The position numbers and the translations under genes are program-made. From the NCBI RefSeq assembly GCF_024611995.1, contig NZ_CP102509.1, forward strand, positions 7,130,001 to 7,194,000: 64,000 nt of DNA, given 5' to 3'. The stretch is from Streptomyces sp. NBC_00162. Its GTDB lineage: Bacteria; Actinomycetota; Actinomycetes; Streptomycetales; Streptomycetaceae. Under the pieces are notes generated by a model. The model made no database searches. It was not told the origin of the DNA and saw nothing but the letters and a program-made list of their open reading frames with translations. Of this stretch, positions 1 through 8,652 are shown piece by piece. How positions within the stretch are numbered: position 1 is the stretch's first letter; each line of letters starts with the position of its first letter.

Positions 1-2220
1 CAGGTGGATCCGGTACAGCCCCGGCTTGGCGGCCGGGTCCACCGGCTGCGCGAAGCCGACGCGCTCTCCGTCGCGTTCCACGGCCACCTTGAAACCGGGG
101 GCGTCGTCCGCGAGCGTGGCCGTGGCGTTCTGCGCCGACAGCGCGATTCCCGCCGCCCGCAGCTCCGCGTCGTCGACCCGGAGGTACAGGTCCGGCCCGG
201 CGATCCTGGTGACGTCGTCGTTGTCGAAGCGGCCCGAGTCGGACTCGCGCCTGAGGTCGAGGCCGGAGGGTTCGGGGGCCGCGCGGTTGACCACGCCCAG
301 GTCGTAGGCGGCCTGCGGCGGGTCGGTCGGCGACGCGTCACCCGGCCTGGTCGGATCGACGATGCCGGCGTCGCTGACCACCACGAAGTACGGCTGGTCC
401 TTGACGACCGGGATCGCGAGCCTGCTCGTCGAGCTGCCCGGCCGGGTCGTGGCGACGGTCCCGGTGGAGACCAGGTTGCCGAACTTGTCGTACGCGCGGA
501 CCTGGAGCCCGGAGATCACCTCGTTGAAGGCGATCTCGGCCTGCAGGTGCCCGGTGTGGCGGGGCTCGATCCTGAAGAAGTCCACGTCGGTGGCACTGTG
601 CAGGGTGAGCCGGGGCTTGGTGACCCTGTTGTTCGAGCCGATCGCGGCGGCGACGGCGGTGTCGATCGACTCGTTCGGTTCGAAGCCGTCGGGGAAGGCT
701 CCGAGCAGCGAGAACGTGTCGTAGTAGGTGGTCTGCGCCCCCTGGGCCGGGTTGGTGCCGGTCGGCGGGGTGGCGTTGCCGGTCCAGGTCGCGTAGCCGA
801 TCCCGTCGACCGTCCACACGCCGTTGTACTCGCCGATGCGCAGGGTCTGCTCGGTGGAGGCGGTCACGGTGCCGCAGCCCGGGTTGTTCCCGAACCGGCA
901 GCGGGCGCCCAGGTCGGGGTCGAAGGGGGCGTCGCTGATCCTGAAATCGTGCGACCAGGTCGCTCCGCCGTCCCGGCTCGCCGTCCCGTAGAGGTCGAGC
1001 AGGAAGTTGTTGTTCCCGTTCGGCCCGGTGCCGCCGTTCCGCCTGCCGCTGCGGTTGTCGTACCAGTGGGCGACGATGTTCCCGTCCTGGTCGATGTGGG
1101 CGGTGGGCATCACCGCGAGGGTCTGCCCCGGCCCGTGGTCGACCCTGGAGGGTGCGGCGAAGGAGACGCCGTTGTCCGTGGAGCGGGCGATGCGGACGTC
1201 TCCGTCGTCACCGCTCCCGAAGGCGTTGTCGGGGTCGTCGTTGGCGACCACGTAGACGTTGCCGGGACGGCCCGGGTCGGGCAGCACCCACGGCTGCATG
1301 GAGCCCTGGAGCCAGAAGTCGGTCCCCGGGATGTCGCCCGCGCCGTTCTGCACGTTGCAGGTGACGCTCGCCTCCCCGGCCCCGAACGGTGTGCTCCGCT
1401 GCGGTACGACACCGCCGGCGAAGTCGGCCCCGCCGGAGCCGTCGCGCAGGAGCCGTACGGTGCCCTGGCCGGGCGTCCCGTCGGTCCCCTCGTCGCACGT
1501 GCCGGCGTGGTAGGCGACGTAGAGGTCGCCGTTCGGGCCGATGGCCGCGTGCGAGGGCCAGACGTTCCCGTCCGCGGCGGCGGACAGGACGCTCGGCACG
1601 GACCAGTTCGCGCCGCCGTTCACGGAGCGGGAGAACTGGATCTCCCACGGCGCGCCGAGGTGGGTCCAGACGATGTAGAGGTTGTCCCGGTACGGGCTGG
1701 TGGGGTTGGCGTCGGCCACCAGCCACTGCTTGTCGTGGTTGTTGGGGCTGTTCCCGCTCACCTGGACGGGGGTGAACGTCTGGTTCCCCGGCGTCGTCAG
1801 GTCGTTGATCCGGGCGACCCCCACCCCGAAGCGGCCGGGGGTGGAGTTGAAGCTCGGCGAGAGATGGGTGACGAACAGGCGCCCTTGCGAGTCGAAGGCG
1901 AGGGAGGGGTCGCCGAAGCACTGGTTCCCGGTCAGGGTCGACGTCCGAGTGATCGGGAAGCCGTCCTTGCCGAAGTTGTTGTCGATGCGGACCGTGCATC
2001 CCCGCATGACGGCGACCTGTGACGGCCTGCGGGGATTGGCCGTGGCATTGTGCGGCTCGAAGCCGGTCTCGAGCGCCCGGTCTTCGCCCGCCCAGGCGGG
2101 TGTCGCGGTCTCGACGAACAACAGTGTCTGCAGTACGAGGAGAACACTGCTGAAAACGATGAGGGCACGGCGTCGGATGTGGTCGCCCAACACGCGTCCC
2201 CCCTGGCTGGTTCCGCTCAT
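1..2220 (-). CDS. Secreted BNR-repeat/sialidase-fold protein (3' end cut by window edge)
   Basis: The gene reads from an ATG at 2220 down to the window edge, so 740 codons are seen and the C-terminus is missing. Residues 1-45 look like a Sec signal peptide: basic IRRR, a hydrophobic run (LIVFSSVLLVLQTLLF), then a TPAWA cleavage region. The mature part carries repeated Asp-box-like turns typical of BNR/sialidase propellers (for example SVNGGANW, STDNGVSF, SRDGGATW). A beta-rich part follows (DVDFFRIEP, RPGSSTSRLAIPV) resembling a pre-peptidase C-terminal/Ig-like domain. The family is extracellular and often acts on or binds glycans, but catalytic sialidase residues cannot be confirmed by eye. 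It faces the same way as the phosphatase-fold gene upstream, with a terminator between them. Confidence 0.75.
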   Translation of the reverse strand, partial: MSGTSQGGRVLGDHIRRRALIVFSSVLLVLQTLLFVETATPAWAGEDRALETGFEPHNATANPRRPSQVAVMRGCTVRIDNNFGKDGFPITRTSTLTGNQCFGDPSLAFDSQGRLFVTHLSPSFNSTPGRFGVGVARINDLTTPGNQTFTPVQVSGNSPNNHDKQWLVADANPTSPYRDNLYIVWTHLGAPWEIQFSRSVNGGANWSVPSVLSAAADGNVWPSHAAIGPNGDLYVAYHAGTCDEGTDGTPGQGTVRLLRDGSGGADFAGGVVPQRSTPFGAGEASVTCNVQNGAGDIPGTDFWLQGSMQPWVLPDPGRPGNVYVVANDDPDNAFGSGDDGDVRIARSTDNGVSFAAPSRVDHGPGQTLAVMPTAHIDQDGNIVAHWYDNRSGRRNGGTGPNGNNNFLLDLYGTASRDGGATWSHDFRISDAPFDPDLGARCRFGNNPGCGTVTASTEQTLRIGEYNGVWTVDGIGYATWTGNATPPTGTNPAQGAQTTYYDTFSLLGAFPDGFEPNESIDTAVAAAIGSNNRVTKPRLTLHSATDVDFFRIEPRHTGHLQAEIAFNEVISGLQVRAYDKFGNLVSTGTVATTRPGSSTSRLAIPVVKDQPYFVVVSDAGIVDPTRPGDASPTDPPQAAYDLGVVNRAAPEPSGLDLRRESDSGRFDNDDVTRIAGPDLYLRVDDAELRAAGIALSAQNATATLADDAPGFKVAVERDGERVGFAQPVDPAAKPGLYRIHL

Positions 2221-2382
2221 CCCTCTCCTTCTGGCCCGGCCGCCGAGCGTGGTGCCCCGACGGCCTGCGCATCTCGCGAGAGGACTGTGGCAGCGTGCCG
2301 CCGGTCGCCCGGAGAGGCCGCGACCGAGTCACGGGAATTCACCAAGATCCCCGCCGGAACCACCCGTACGGACCACACGCGG

Positions 2383-2419
2383 AAGGCGCCTGACGGGCAT
2401 GAGCCCGTTCAGGCGCCTT
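2383..2419 (-). terminator. Rho-independent-type terminator after the EEP-domain gene
   Basis: A near-perfect inverted repeat has arms AAGGCGCCTGACGGGC and GCCCGTTCAGGCGCCTT, with one unpaired base in the left arm and a short loop. It lies 20 bp beyond the stop of the minus-strand gene that ends at 2440. There is no long T tract, which is usual in Streptomyces. Confidence 0.7.
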
Positions 2420-2439
2420 CTTCCGGCAAGGGGGAGGGG

Positions 2440-3420
2440 TCAGAACTCGAGGACCACCCAGGCAGGGTCGTGATCCGATCCGTCACCGGCGTGCTTGGTG
2501 CGCCGGTCGATGTGTGAACTCTTGTGCCGCGACGTGAGGCTGTGGCTGAGCCAGATCTGGTCGAACAGCTCGTACTGCGCGTCCTTGCCCGATTCCTTGA
2601 ACCGGTGGGTCCACGACCCCGACGCGGGCGGAGGCGGAACGTCGGCCTTGGGCGGGCGGGTCTCGATGGGGTGCTCAAGGGCCTGTTCGAGCTTCAGCTG
2701 CGGGGTCGGTTCGGCCAGCGCGGCGAGCGTGGGGGAGTCCGGAGTGTCGTTCATGTCGCCCAGCAGGACGAAGCGCCCGTCGGGGCGGGTGCGGGCGGTG
2801 AGGATCCGGGCGATGGTCTCCGCCTGCTTGGTCCGGCGGAAGTCGCCCTGGATCCGGCCTTCCACCGGATCCATCGTGTGCTCGACGAACTGGCTCTTCA
2901 GGTGGTTGTTGAAGACCGTCAGCAGATGCCGGTCCGGGTCACGTGGATCCAGGATTTCCACTTCCAGCAGGTCCCGGCTGAACACCCGCTCGCCGGGTAC
3001 CTCGGGATGGACCGCGTGCTGCCAGGAGGTGACCGCCCCGATCGGGAACTTGGAGAGCACGGCGAGGTCGATCAGCCGGGGATCGTTGCCTTCGATCAGC
3101 GACAGGAAGGGGTAGGTCCCTCCGAGACTCCCGGAGGCGAAGAAGCGCAGCGTGTCGATGTCCTCGACTTCCTGAACGGCCAGGACGTCCAGGTCCATCC
3201 CGCTGATCCGCCGGGCGAGTATCTCCTGCTCCTCGGGGCTGATGCCCTTGACGAGCTTGCCCTTGTACTTACGGATCCTGAACTGCTTGGGATCCTTGAA
3301 CTCGTAGCTGGAGGTCAACTGGCCGTCGGACCCGGTCGGCAGGACCTCCTGTATCTCAGCTGAGAAATTGAACCTCGAGAACAGGTTGTTGAGGTTGAAC
3401 GTTCCCACCGTGACATCCAT
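2440..3420 (-). CDS. Endonuclease/exonuclease/phosphatase (EEP) family protein
   Basis: This 326-residue protein has the EEP superfamily motifs in order: the N-terminal strand TFNLNNLF, the metal-binding Glu in AVQEVED, NNHLKSQ, the catalytic GDMND and the C-terminal SDHDP. These residues build the Mg2+ site that hydrolyses phosphodiesters in DNase I-like nucleases and phosphatases. No signal peptide is seen, so the enzyme should be cytoplasmic. The substrate cannot be deduced. The ATG at 3420 gives the intact first beta-strand and is the natural start. The gene appears monocistronic, closed by the hairpin at 2383-2419. Confidence 0.85.
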   Translation of the reverse strand: MDVTVGTFNLNNLFSRFNFSAEIQEVLPTGSDGQLTSSYEFKDPKQFRIRKYKGKLVKGISPEEQEILARRISGMDLDVLAVQEVEDIDTLRFFASGSLGGTYPFLSLIEGNDPRLIDLAVLSKFPIGAVTSWQHAVHPEVPGERVFSRDLLEVEILDPRDPDRHLLTVFNNHLKSQFVEHTMDPVEGRIQGDFRRTKQAETIARILTARTRPDGRFVLLGDMNDTPDSPTLAALAEPTPQLKLEQALEHPIETRPPKADVPPPPASGSWTHRFKESGKDAQYELFDQIWLSHSLTSRHKSSHIDRRTKHAGDGSDHDPAWVVLEF

Positions 3421-3631
3421 GACGCCTCCAGACGGAATCGGCCGAGGAGCCGTGGGCGCGGAGGAATGACCGAGGCGGACATCTGCCCTCTCTCGGGGTG
3501 CGTTCGCGCACGACCGGGCCGAGCAGGCGTTTCCACGCTACGTCACCCGGCCCCGGTCGGCGCGTCGAGGCCCGGCACCACCGGTGAGACCCTCGCGCGC
3601 GTCCGGTGAGACAGCTGGCCGGATGCCGCCG

Positions 3632-3668
3632 TTGACATGCACCTGTTGGGGCAAAATACCTGACATCA
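3632..3668 (+). promoter_or_regulatory. Candidate promoter for the two-component pair, possibly leaderless
   Basis: A perfect TTGACA hexamer sits at 3632. About 18 bp further is ATACCT, a poor -10. Transcription would then begin at or just before the GTG at 3669, which would give a leaderless mRNA. This fits the absence of any Shine-Dalgarno before that GTG. The rest of 3421-3631 shows nothing I can assign. Confidence 0.35.
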
Positions 3669-4877
3669 GTGATGATCATGGGCGAGGTGGTGTTGTCGGT
3701 GGCGTCCTTGTCGATACGGCGATTACGGGCACTGCGCAGGACGACGGGGGTGGGGTCGGGGCTGCAGCGTGCCCAGTCCTTCATGATCCTGACCACCCTG
3801 CTCTACCGGGCGAGCCATCTGACGGTCGGCGTCCTCGCGGTGGCCCAGCGACGGCACGACCTTCCCCTCCAGTACGCCGGGCTCGCCGTGGCCCTGGGGC
3901 TGAGCGCGGTGTGTTACGGAGCGGCCCTGCGGCGCGGCTGGTTCGACCGGCGGCACGTCTGGGCGGACGTCCTGGTCACCGGGTGCGTGCTGCCGTTCGT
4001 CCTCTGTACGTGGGGCGGGGTGCGAGAACCCGCCCTGCTCGGCTGGGCGATGCTGCTCGGCGGGTCGGCGAGCGCCGCTGCGGCCATCGCCCTCGAACGG
4101 TTCCACGTCCTCGCCGCGGTCGCGCTCCTCGTGGTGACCCACCTCATCGGCTACCAGCTGGTGGGCGCGAGCCCCGCGGTCCTCGGCGGCCACGTCAACT
4201 CGCTGCTGTCGTCCGCCGTGATGGCCTGGGTCATGTGGTGGTACCTGCGCCGCCAGGGACGCCTCCTCGACGACGCCAACGCCCGCGCGCTGGCCGCCGA
4301 GGCGCACAAGGCGCGCTACGCCGAGCGGCTGGAGCACCACCGCGCCCTGCACGACACGGTCCTGGCCACGCTGACCACCCTCGCGGCCGGCGGGATCGAC
4401 GCCAACGCGCCCCGGGTGCGGGAGCGTTGCGCCCGCGAGGCCGCCTACCTGCGCCGGTTGATCCAGCAGACCGCCGACGAGGTCCCCCACCGGGAGATCG
4501 GCGCGGCCCTGGAGGAGGCGGTCGGCTCCGTGGAGAGCCTGCAACTGCGGGTCACCGCCCAGTACCACGACCTGCCGAAGGTGCCGCCCGAGGTGGCCGC
4601 CGCGTTCGCCGACGCCGCGCGGGAGGCCCTGAACAACGTACGGCGGCACGCGGGCACCGGACACGCCTACCTCACCGCGACCGGAGACCCCGACGGGCGT
4701 GGGGGAGCCGTCGTCACCGTGGTCGACCGGGGACCCGGGTTCGACCCCGAGCGGTACGTGCCCGGCCTCGGGCTGCGCGGTTCGGTCTGCGCCCGGATGG
4801 CAGAGGTGGGCGGCCGGGCCACGGTGGACGCCGCCCCGGGCGAGGGGGTCCGGGTGGAGCTGAGATGGCCCCGGTGA
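3669..4877 (+). CDS. Membrane sensor histidine kinase (HisKA_3/NarL-partner type)
   Basis: The protein has 402 residues. The N-terminal half has about six hydrophobic segments (for example VWADVLVTGCVLPFVLCTW and LLGWAMLLGGSASAAAAIAL), so sensing is probably within the membrane. The dimerisation/phospho-acceptor box is HHRALHDTVLATLT, a degenerate HisKA_3 motif. The ATPase domain follows, with EALNNVRRHAGT as N box and DRGPGFDPERYVPGLGLRGSV as G1/G2 boxes. The stop overlaps the start of the response regulator by 13 bases, so the two are translationally coupled. The start codons run GTG-ATG-ATC-ATG, so the exact first residue is uncertain. The signal sensed is unknown. Confidence 0.85.
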   Translation: MMIMGEVVLSVASLSIRRLRALRRTTGVGSGLQRAQSFMILTTLLYRASHLTVGVLAVAQRRHDLPLQYAGLAVALGLSAVCYGAALRRGWFDRRHVWADVLVTGCVLPFVLCTWGGVREPALLGWAMLLGGSASAAAAIALERFHVLAAVALLVVTHLIGYQLVGASPAVLGGHVNSLLSSAVMAWVMWWYLRRQGRLLDDANARALAAEAHKARYAERLEHHRALHDTVLATLTTLAAGGIDANAPRVRERCAREAAYLRRLIQQTADEVPHREIGAALEEAVGSVESLQLRVTAQYHDLPKVPPEVAAAFADAAREALNNVRRHAGTGHAYLTATGDPDGRGGAVVTVVDRGPGFDPERYVPGLGLRGSVCARMAEVGGRATVDAAPGEGVRVELRWPR

Positions 4878-5539
4878 TCACGGTCGCGGTGGTCGACGAC
4901 GACCGGATGCTCCTCGACGGCATGCGGGCCTGGCTGGGCGGGGTTCCGGAGCTGCGGCTGGTGGCGACCGTGGCCACGGTCGGGGAGCTGCTCGCCACAC
5001 TGGCCGTGGAACTTCCGTACGGACCGGGCGAGTCGGGGTACGTCCCGCCCGACGTCGTCCTCCTCGACCTCGTGCTGCGCGACGGCTCCGCCCCCGCCGA
5101 CAACATCCGGCGGCTGCTGCGTTCCGGCAGCCGAGTCCTGATGATCAGCACCGTCCCGGACCGCTCCCGGATCATCGAATCGCTCCGGGCCGGCGCCGAC
5201 GGCTACCTGACCAAGGACAACGACCTGCCCACGCTCGTCGCCGCCGTCAAGGACGTCGCGGCGGGCCGCAGCGCCCATTCCGCGGAACTCGCCTTCGCCT
5301 GCGCCCACGACACCAGTCCCGCCCGGCCGCGGCTCTCGCCCCGGGAACGGCAGGTCCTGCTGGACTACGCGTCCGGGATGACCCTGAAGTCCGCCGCCCG
5401 GCGTGCGGGCATCACGGTCCACACCGCCAAGGACTACCTGGACCGGGTCAAGGCCAAGTACCAGCAGGCCGGCCGGCCCACCTACACGAAGCTCGACCTG
5501 GCCCGGAGGGTGCGCGAGGACAGCCTCGACGGGGGCTGA
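4865..5539 (+). CDS. NarL/LuxR-family response regulator
   Basis: This 224-residue protein has a receiver domain with the acidic pocket VDDDRML near residue 11, the phospho-acceptor Asp at about 68 in VVLLDLVLRDGS, and a conserved Lys in DGYLTKDN. The output domain begins around residue 155 (LSPRERQVLLDYASGMTLKSAARRAGITVHTAKDYLDRVKAK) and is a LuxR-like HTH with an atypical second helix. It overlaps and is coupled to the kinase at 3669-4877, so it should be its cognate partner. The target is unknown. The LAL regulator gene starts 152 bp downstream on the same strand and may be co-transcribed. Confidence 0.85.
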   Translation: MAPVITVAVVDDDRMLLDGMRAWLGGVPELRLVATVATVGELLATLAVELPYGPGESGYVPPDVVLLDLVLRDGSAPADNIRRLLRSGSRVLMISTVPDRSRIIESLRAGADGYLTKDNDLPTLVAAVKDVAAGRSAHSAELAFACAHDTSPARPRLSPRERQVLLDYASGMTLKSAARRAGITVHTAKDYLDRVKAKYQQAGRPTYTKLDLARRVREDSLDGG

Positions 5540-5691
5540 CCACCCCGCGCAAGCCCCCCAAACGGACGGCTACAGGGAACGGTCCCGCCCTTCGTATCGT
5601 CAACCCCGGCGCCGGCGCAGACGACGGCGCAGACGCCGCTCGCTCCGCCAGGCGACTGCACTTCCGCTTCCCCGCGCACCAGGAGAGGCAG

Positions 5692-8637
5692 ATGACAGAC
5701 CTGTACGAACGCATCAGCACGGGCATCGCCGGCAGTCACCGCACGCGAGGGGAACTCATCGGCAGGGAAGCCGAGATGGGGCAGATCGCGACCGCCCTGG
5801 CCGCCGCCCGGTCAGGGCGGGGCGGGGCGGTCTTCGTCACCGGCGAGCCCGGCATCGGCAAGACCCGGCTCGCCGCCGAAGCCGTCGCCGCCGCTGCCGG
5901 GGCCGGCATGGTCACGGCCCAGGGGCGGGCCGGCACGATGGGCCCGGTCGTCCCGTACCGGCCGCTGGTCGAAGCGCTGCTCCTGCTGTCCCGCGCCGGC
6001 CTGCTGCCGGACCCGGACGAGCTGGGCCGCTACGGGCCGGTCCTCACCCACCTGCTGACCGGCACCCGGGGCACGGCCGCCGGCGCCGCGTCACCCCTCA
6101 TGGTCGCCGAGACGGTCCTGCGCCTGGTCGCCGTCGTCGGACGGCAGCGGGGCTGCCTGCTCGTCCTCGACGACCTGCACGACGCCGACGCCGGGACGCT
6201 GGCGATCGTCGAGTACCTGCTGGACAACATCGGGCCACAGCCGGCCCTGCTCCTGCTCGTCGCGGGGCGCGAACCCTGCACGGCGACCGAACTGGCCGCG
6301 CGGGCCCGCCAGCGCGGGGCCGCGGCGGTACTCGACCTGCGCCCCCTCAGCCGGACCGACGTGCACCTCCTCGTCGCGACCGAGCTGGGAACCGCCCCGG
6401 CCGAGGCCGGCCCCGAGCTCGTCCACCGCGCGGTGACCTTCGGCGCCGGGATCCCCTTCCTGGTCAAGGAGCTCGTCCACGACCTCACCAGCCGGGCCCC
6501 CGGCGACGAGCGGATGCCGTCCGTCCCCGCCGCCGTCGCGGACAGCGTCAGACGCCGGGCCGAGAGGATCGGCCCGCTCGGCGTGGAATTCCTGAACACG
6601 GCGGCCCTGTTCGGCACGCGCTTCCCGCTGCCGGTGCTCCAGCACGCGACCGGCTGCGACCACGGGGAGCTGTCCGCGATCCTGCGCGCAGGGCTCGCCT
6701 CGTGCCTGATCGTGCCGGACGCGTCGAGCACGCAGTGGTACGCGTTCCGCCACCAGCTGGCCGCGGAGGCTCTGCTCGGCGACCTCGGACCGGGCGAGCG
6801 CGCCGGGTACGCGCGGCGCGCGGCGCGCGCACTGGCCGACCTGCACCCCGGTCTGCCCGGAATCTGGTGCGCGCAGGCCGCGGAGCTGCACGGACACACC
6901 GGCGACACACAGGAGGCCATACGCCTGTACTGCGAGGCGGCGGGGCGGGCGATGACCGAGGGCACGGTGGAGAGGGCGGTGGCGCTGCTCACCCGGGCCC
7001 ACCGCCTCGTCGACGCCGCCACCGCACCCGAACTGCACGCCGCCGTACTGGAGCAGCTGCTCGACGCCGTCGCCTGCTCGGCCCGGTTCGACCAGGTCCC
7101 CGCGCTGGTCGCCGGCCTGGAAGCCCTGGGCGGCGACCACGACGTGCCCGCCGGGCGCCGGGCCGGGCTGCACGCGCGACTGGCCCACATCGCCACCCTG
7201 AGGGGCCGGTCCGCGGAAGCCCTCCGGCACCTGGACGTGGCCCGCTGGCTGCTCGGGAGCCGCCCGGCCCCGGCCCACGCCGCCCGCGTGGACCTCGCCG
7301 CGGCGCACGTGGAGCTGAGCCGGTTCGCACCCGACCGGCTGTCCACCGCCGCCGGGTTCGCCCGCCGGGCGGCGGACGCGGCCGGGCACGCCGACTTGCC
7401 GGCCGTGGCCTGCGAGGCCCTGCTGATGCTCGGGCAGCTCACCTGGGAACGGGACGAGCCGGCCGCCATGGCACACCTCACACGGGCCTGCGCCCTCGCC
7501 CACGCGCACCGGCTGCCCGTACTGCGGGTGTCCGCCGAGGTGTACCTGGCCAGGATCGCCGCGCGCCACGACGGCCTGCCGGACCGGGTCGAGCAGGCCC
7601 GGCAGGAGGCCCTGCGCATGGGCGCGGCGCCGCTGGCGCACGAGACCGGCTTCGTCCTCGCCCTGGACCAGGTCCGGCGCTGCGAGTTCGAGGCCGCGCG
7701 GGACCGGATCCGCGCGGGGGCGGCCGACGCGGAGCGGCTGGGGCTGGGGAGGGCCCTGTCCCTGCTGCGGCTGGCCGACGCGGTGCGCTGGGCCCACCAG
7801 GGCCGGCGCGCCGAGATGCAGGAGGCACTGGAGGAGCTGGCTCCGCTCATCGACGACGCGCCGGGCGTGCGGTCGATGGCGTACGGGCTGGCGCGGGCGT
7901 TCTGTTCGCTGCTGGAGGAGAGGCACGACGCCGCCGAGCAGGAGTTCGCGCAGGCACTGGCCTACGACGCGGAGAACCCGGCGACCGGCGAGTTCGGCAA
8001 ACACGGGGTCATCCTGCTGCTCGGCGTGCTGGCCGGGCGCATGGGCCGGCGGCACCACGCCGACGTAGCGGAGGCCGGCGCCAGCGGCAGCCGCTGGAAC
8101 CGGCAGTTCGTCGGGCTGGCGCACGCCGTGCTGCTGGGCCGCGAGGGCCGCTCCGGCGAGGCGACGGCCGCCGCGCGTGCGGCGCTGGAGGCGGCCGAGT
8201 TCTACCCCATGGCGCGCCACCTGTGTCTGCGGCTGGTCGCGCAGTCGGCGTACGCGGACGGCTGGGGCGCCCCGGCCGACTGGTTGCGCGAGGCGGAGGA
8301 GTACTTCCACGGCGCCGGCCTGCAGGCCGGCGCGGGCGCCTGCCGGGCCCTGCTCCGCGGGATGGGCGCGCCGGTCCGGCAACGGCGCACGGGGACCGAT
8401 CAGGTGCCGCCCGGCCTGCGCCGGTTCGGCATCACCGTCCGCGAGTTCGAGGTGGCCCGGCTGCTCGCCGAACGGATCGGGAACAAGGACATCGCCGGCC
8501 TGCTGCACATCTCGCCGCGCACCGTCGAGAAGCACGTGGCGAGCCTCCTGCAGAAGACCGGCCACCCCAACCGGTCGGCCTTCGCCTCCGCCGCCCGCGA
8601 CCTGGTCACCGGCGCCGGTGCCACGGTGCCGGTGTAG
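5692..8637 (+). CDS. LuxR-family LAL regulator with AAA+ ATPase domain
   Basis: This 981-residue protein has the LAL (large ATP-binding LuxR) layout. The Walker A motif GEPGIGKT is at residues 51-58 and a Walker B-like LLVLDDLHDAD near residue 160. A long Ala-rich helical repeat middle resembles TPR. The C-terminal LuxR HTH at about 915-975 reads ITVREFEVARLLAERIGNKDIA then ISPRTVEKHVASLL. LAL proteins are often pathway activators in Streptomyces. It stops 15 bp from the convergent lanthipeptide exporter, so a local role in that cluster is possible but not shown. A purine-rich AGGAGAGGCAG lies just before the ATG. Confidence 0.88.
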   Translation: MTDLYERISTGIAGSHRTRGELIGREAEMGQIATALAAARSGRGGAVFVTGEPGIGKTRLAAEAVAAAAGAGMVTAQGRAGTMGPVVPYRPLVEALLLLSRAGLLPDPDELGRYGPVLTHLLTGTRGTAAGAASPLMVAETVLRLVAVVGRQRGCLLVLDDLHDADAGTLAIVEYLLDNIGPQPALLLLVAGREPCTATELAARARQRGAAAVLDLRPLSRTDVHLLVATELGTAPAEAGPELVHRAVTFGAGIPFLVKELVHDLTSRAPGDERMPSVPAAVADSVRRRAERIGPLGVEFLNTAALFGTRFPLPVLQHATGCDHGELSAILRAGLASCLIVPDASSTQWYAFRHQLAAEALLGDLGPGERAGYARRAARALADLHPGLPGIWCAQAAELHGHTGDTQEAIRLYCEAAGRAMTEGTVERAVALLTRAHRLVDAATAPELHAAVLEQLLDAVACSARFDQVPALVAGLEALGGDHDVPAGRRAGLHARLAHIATLRGRSAEALRHLDVARWLLGSRPAPAHAARVDLAAAHVELSRFAPDRLSTAAGFARRAADAAGHADLPAVACEALLMLGQLTWERDEPAAMAHLTRACALAHAHRLPVLRVSAEVYLARIAARHDGLPDRVEQARQEALRMGAAPLAHETGFVLALDQVRRCEFEAARDRIRAGAADAERLGLGRALSLLRLADAVRWAHQGRRAEMQEALEELAPLIDDAPGVRSMAYGLARAFCSLLEERHDAAEQEFAQALAYDAENPATGEFGKHGVILLLGVLAGRMGRRHHADVAEAGASGSRWNRQFVGLAHAVLLGREGRSGEATAAARAALEAAEFYPMARHLCLRLVAQSAYADGWGAPADWLREAEEYFHGAGLQAGAGACRALLRGMGAPVRQRRTGTDQVPPGLRRFGITVREFEVARLLAERIGNKDIAGLLHISPRTVEKHVASLLQKTGHPNRSAFASAARDLVTGAGATVPV

Positions 8638-8652
8638 GCGGTGTCCTGGGGA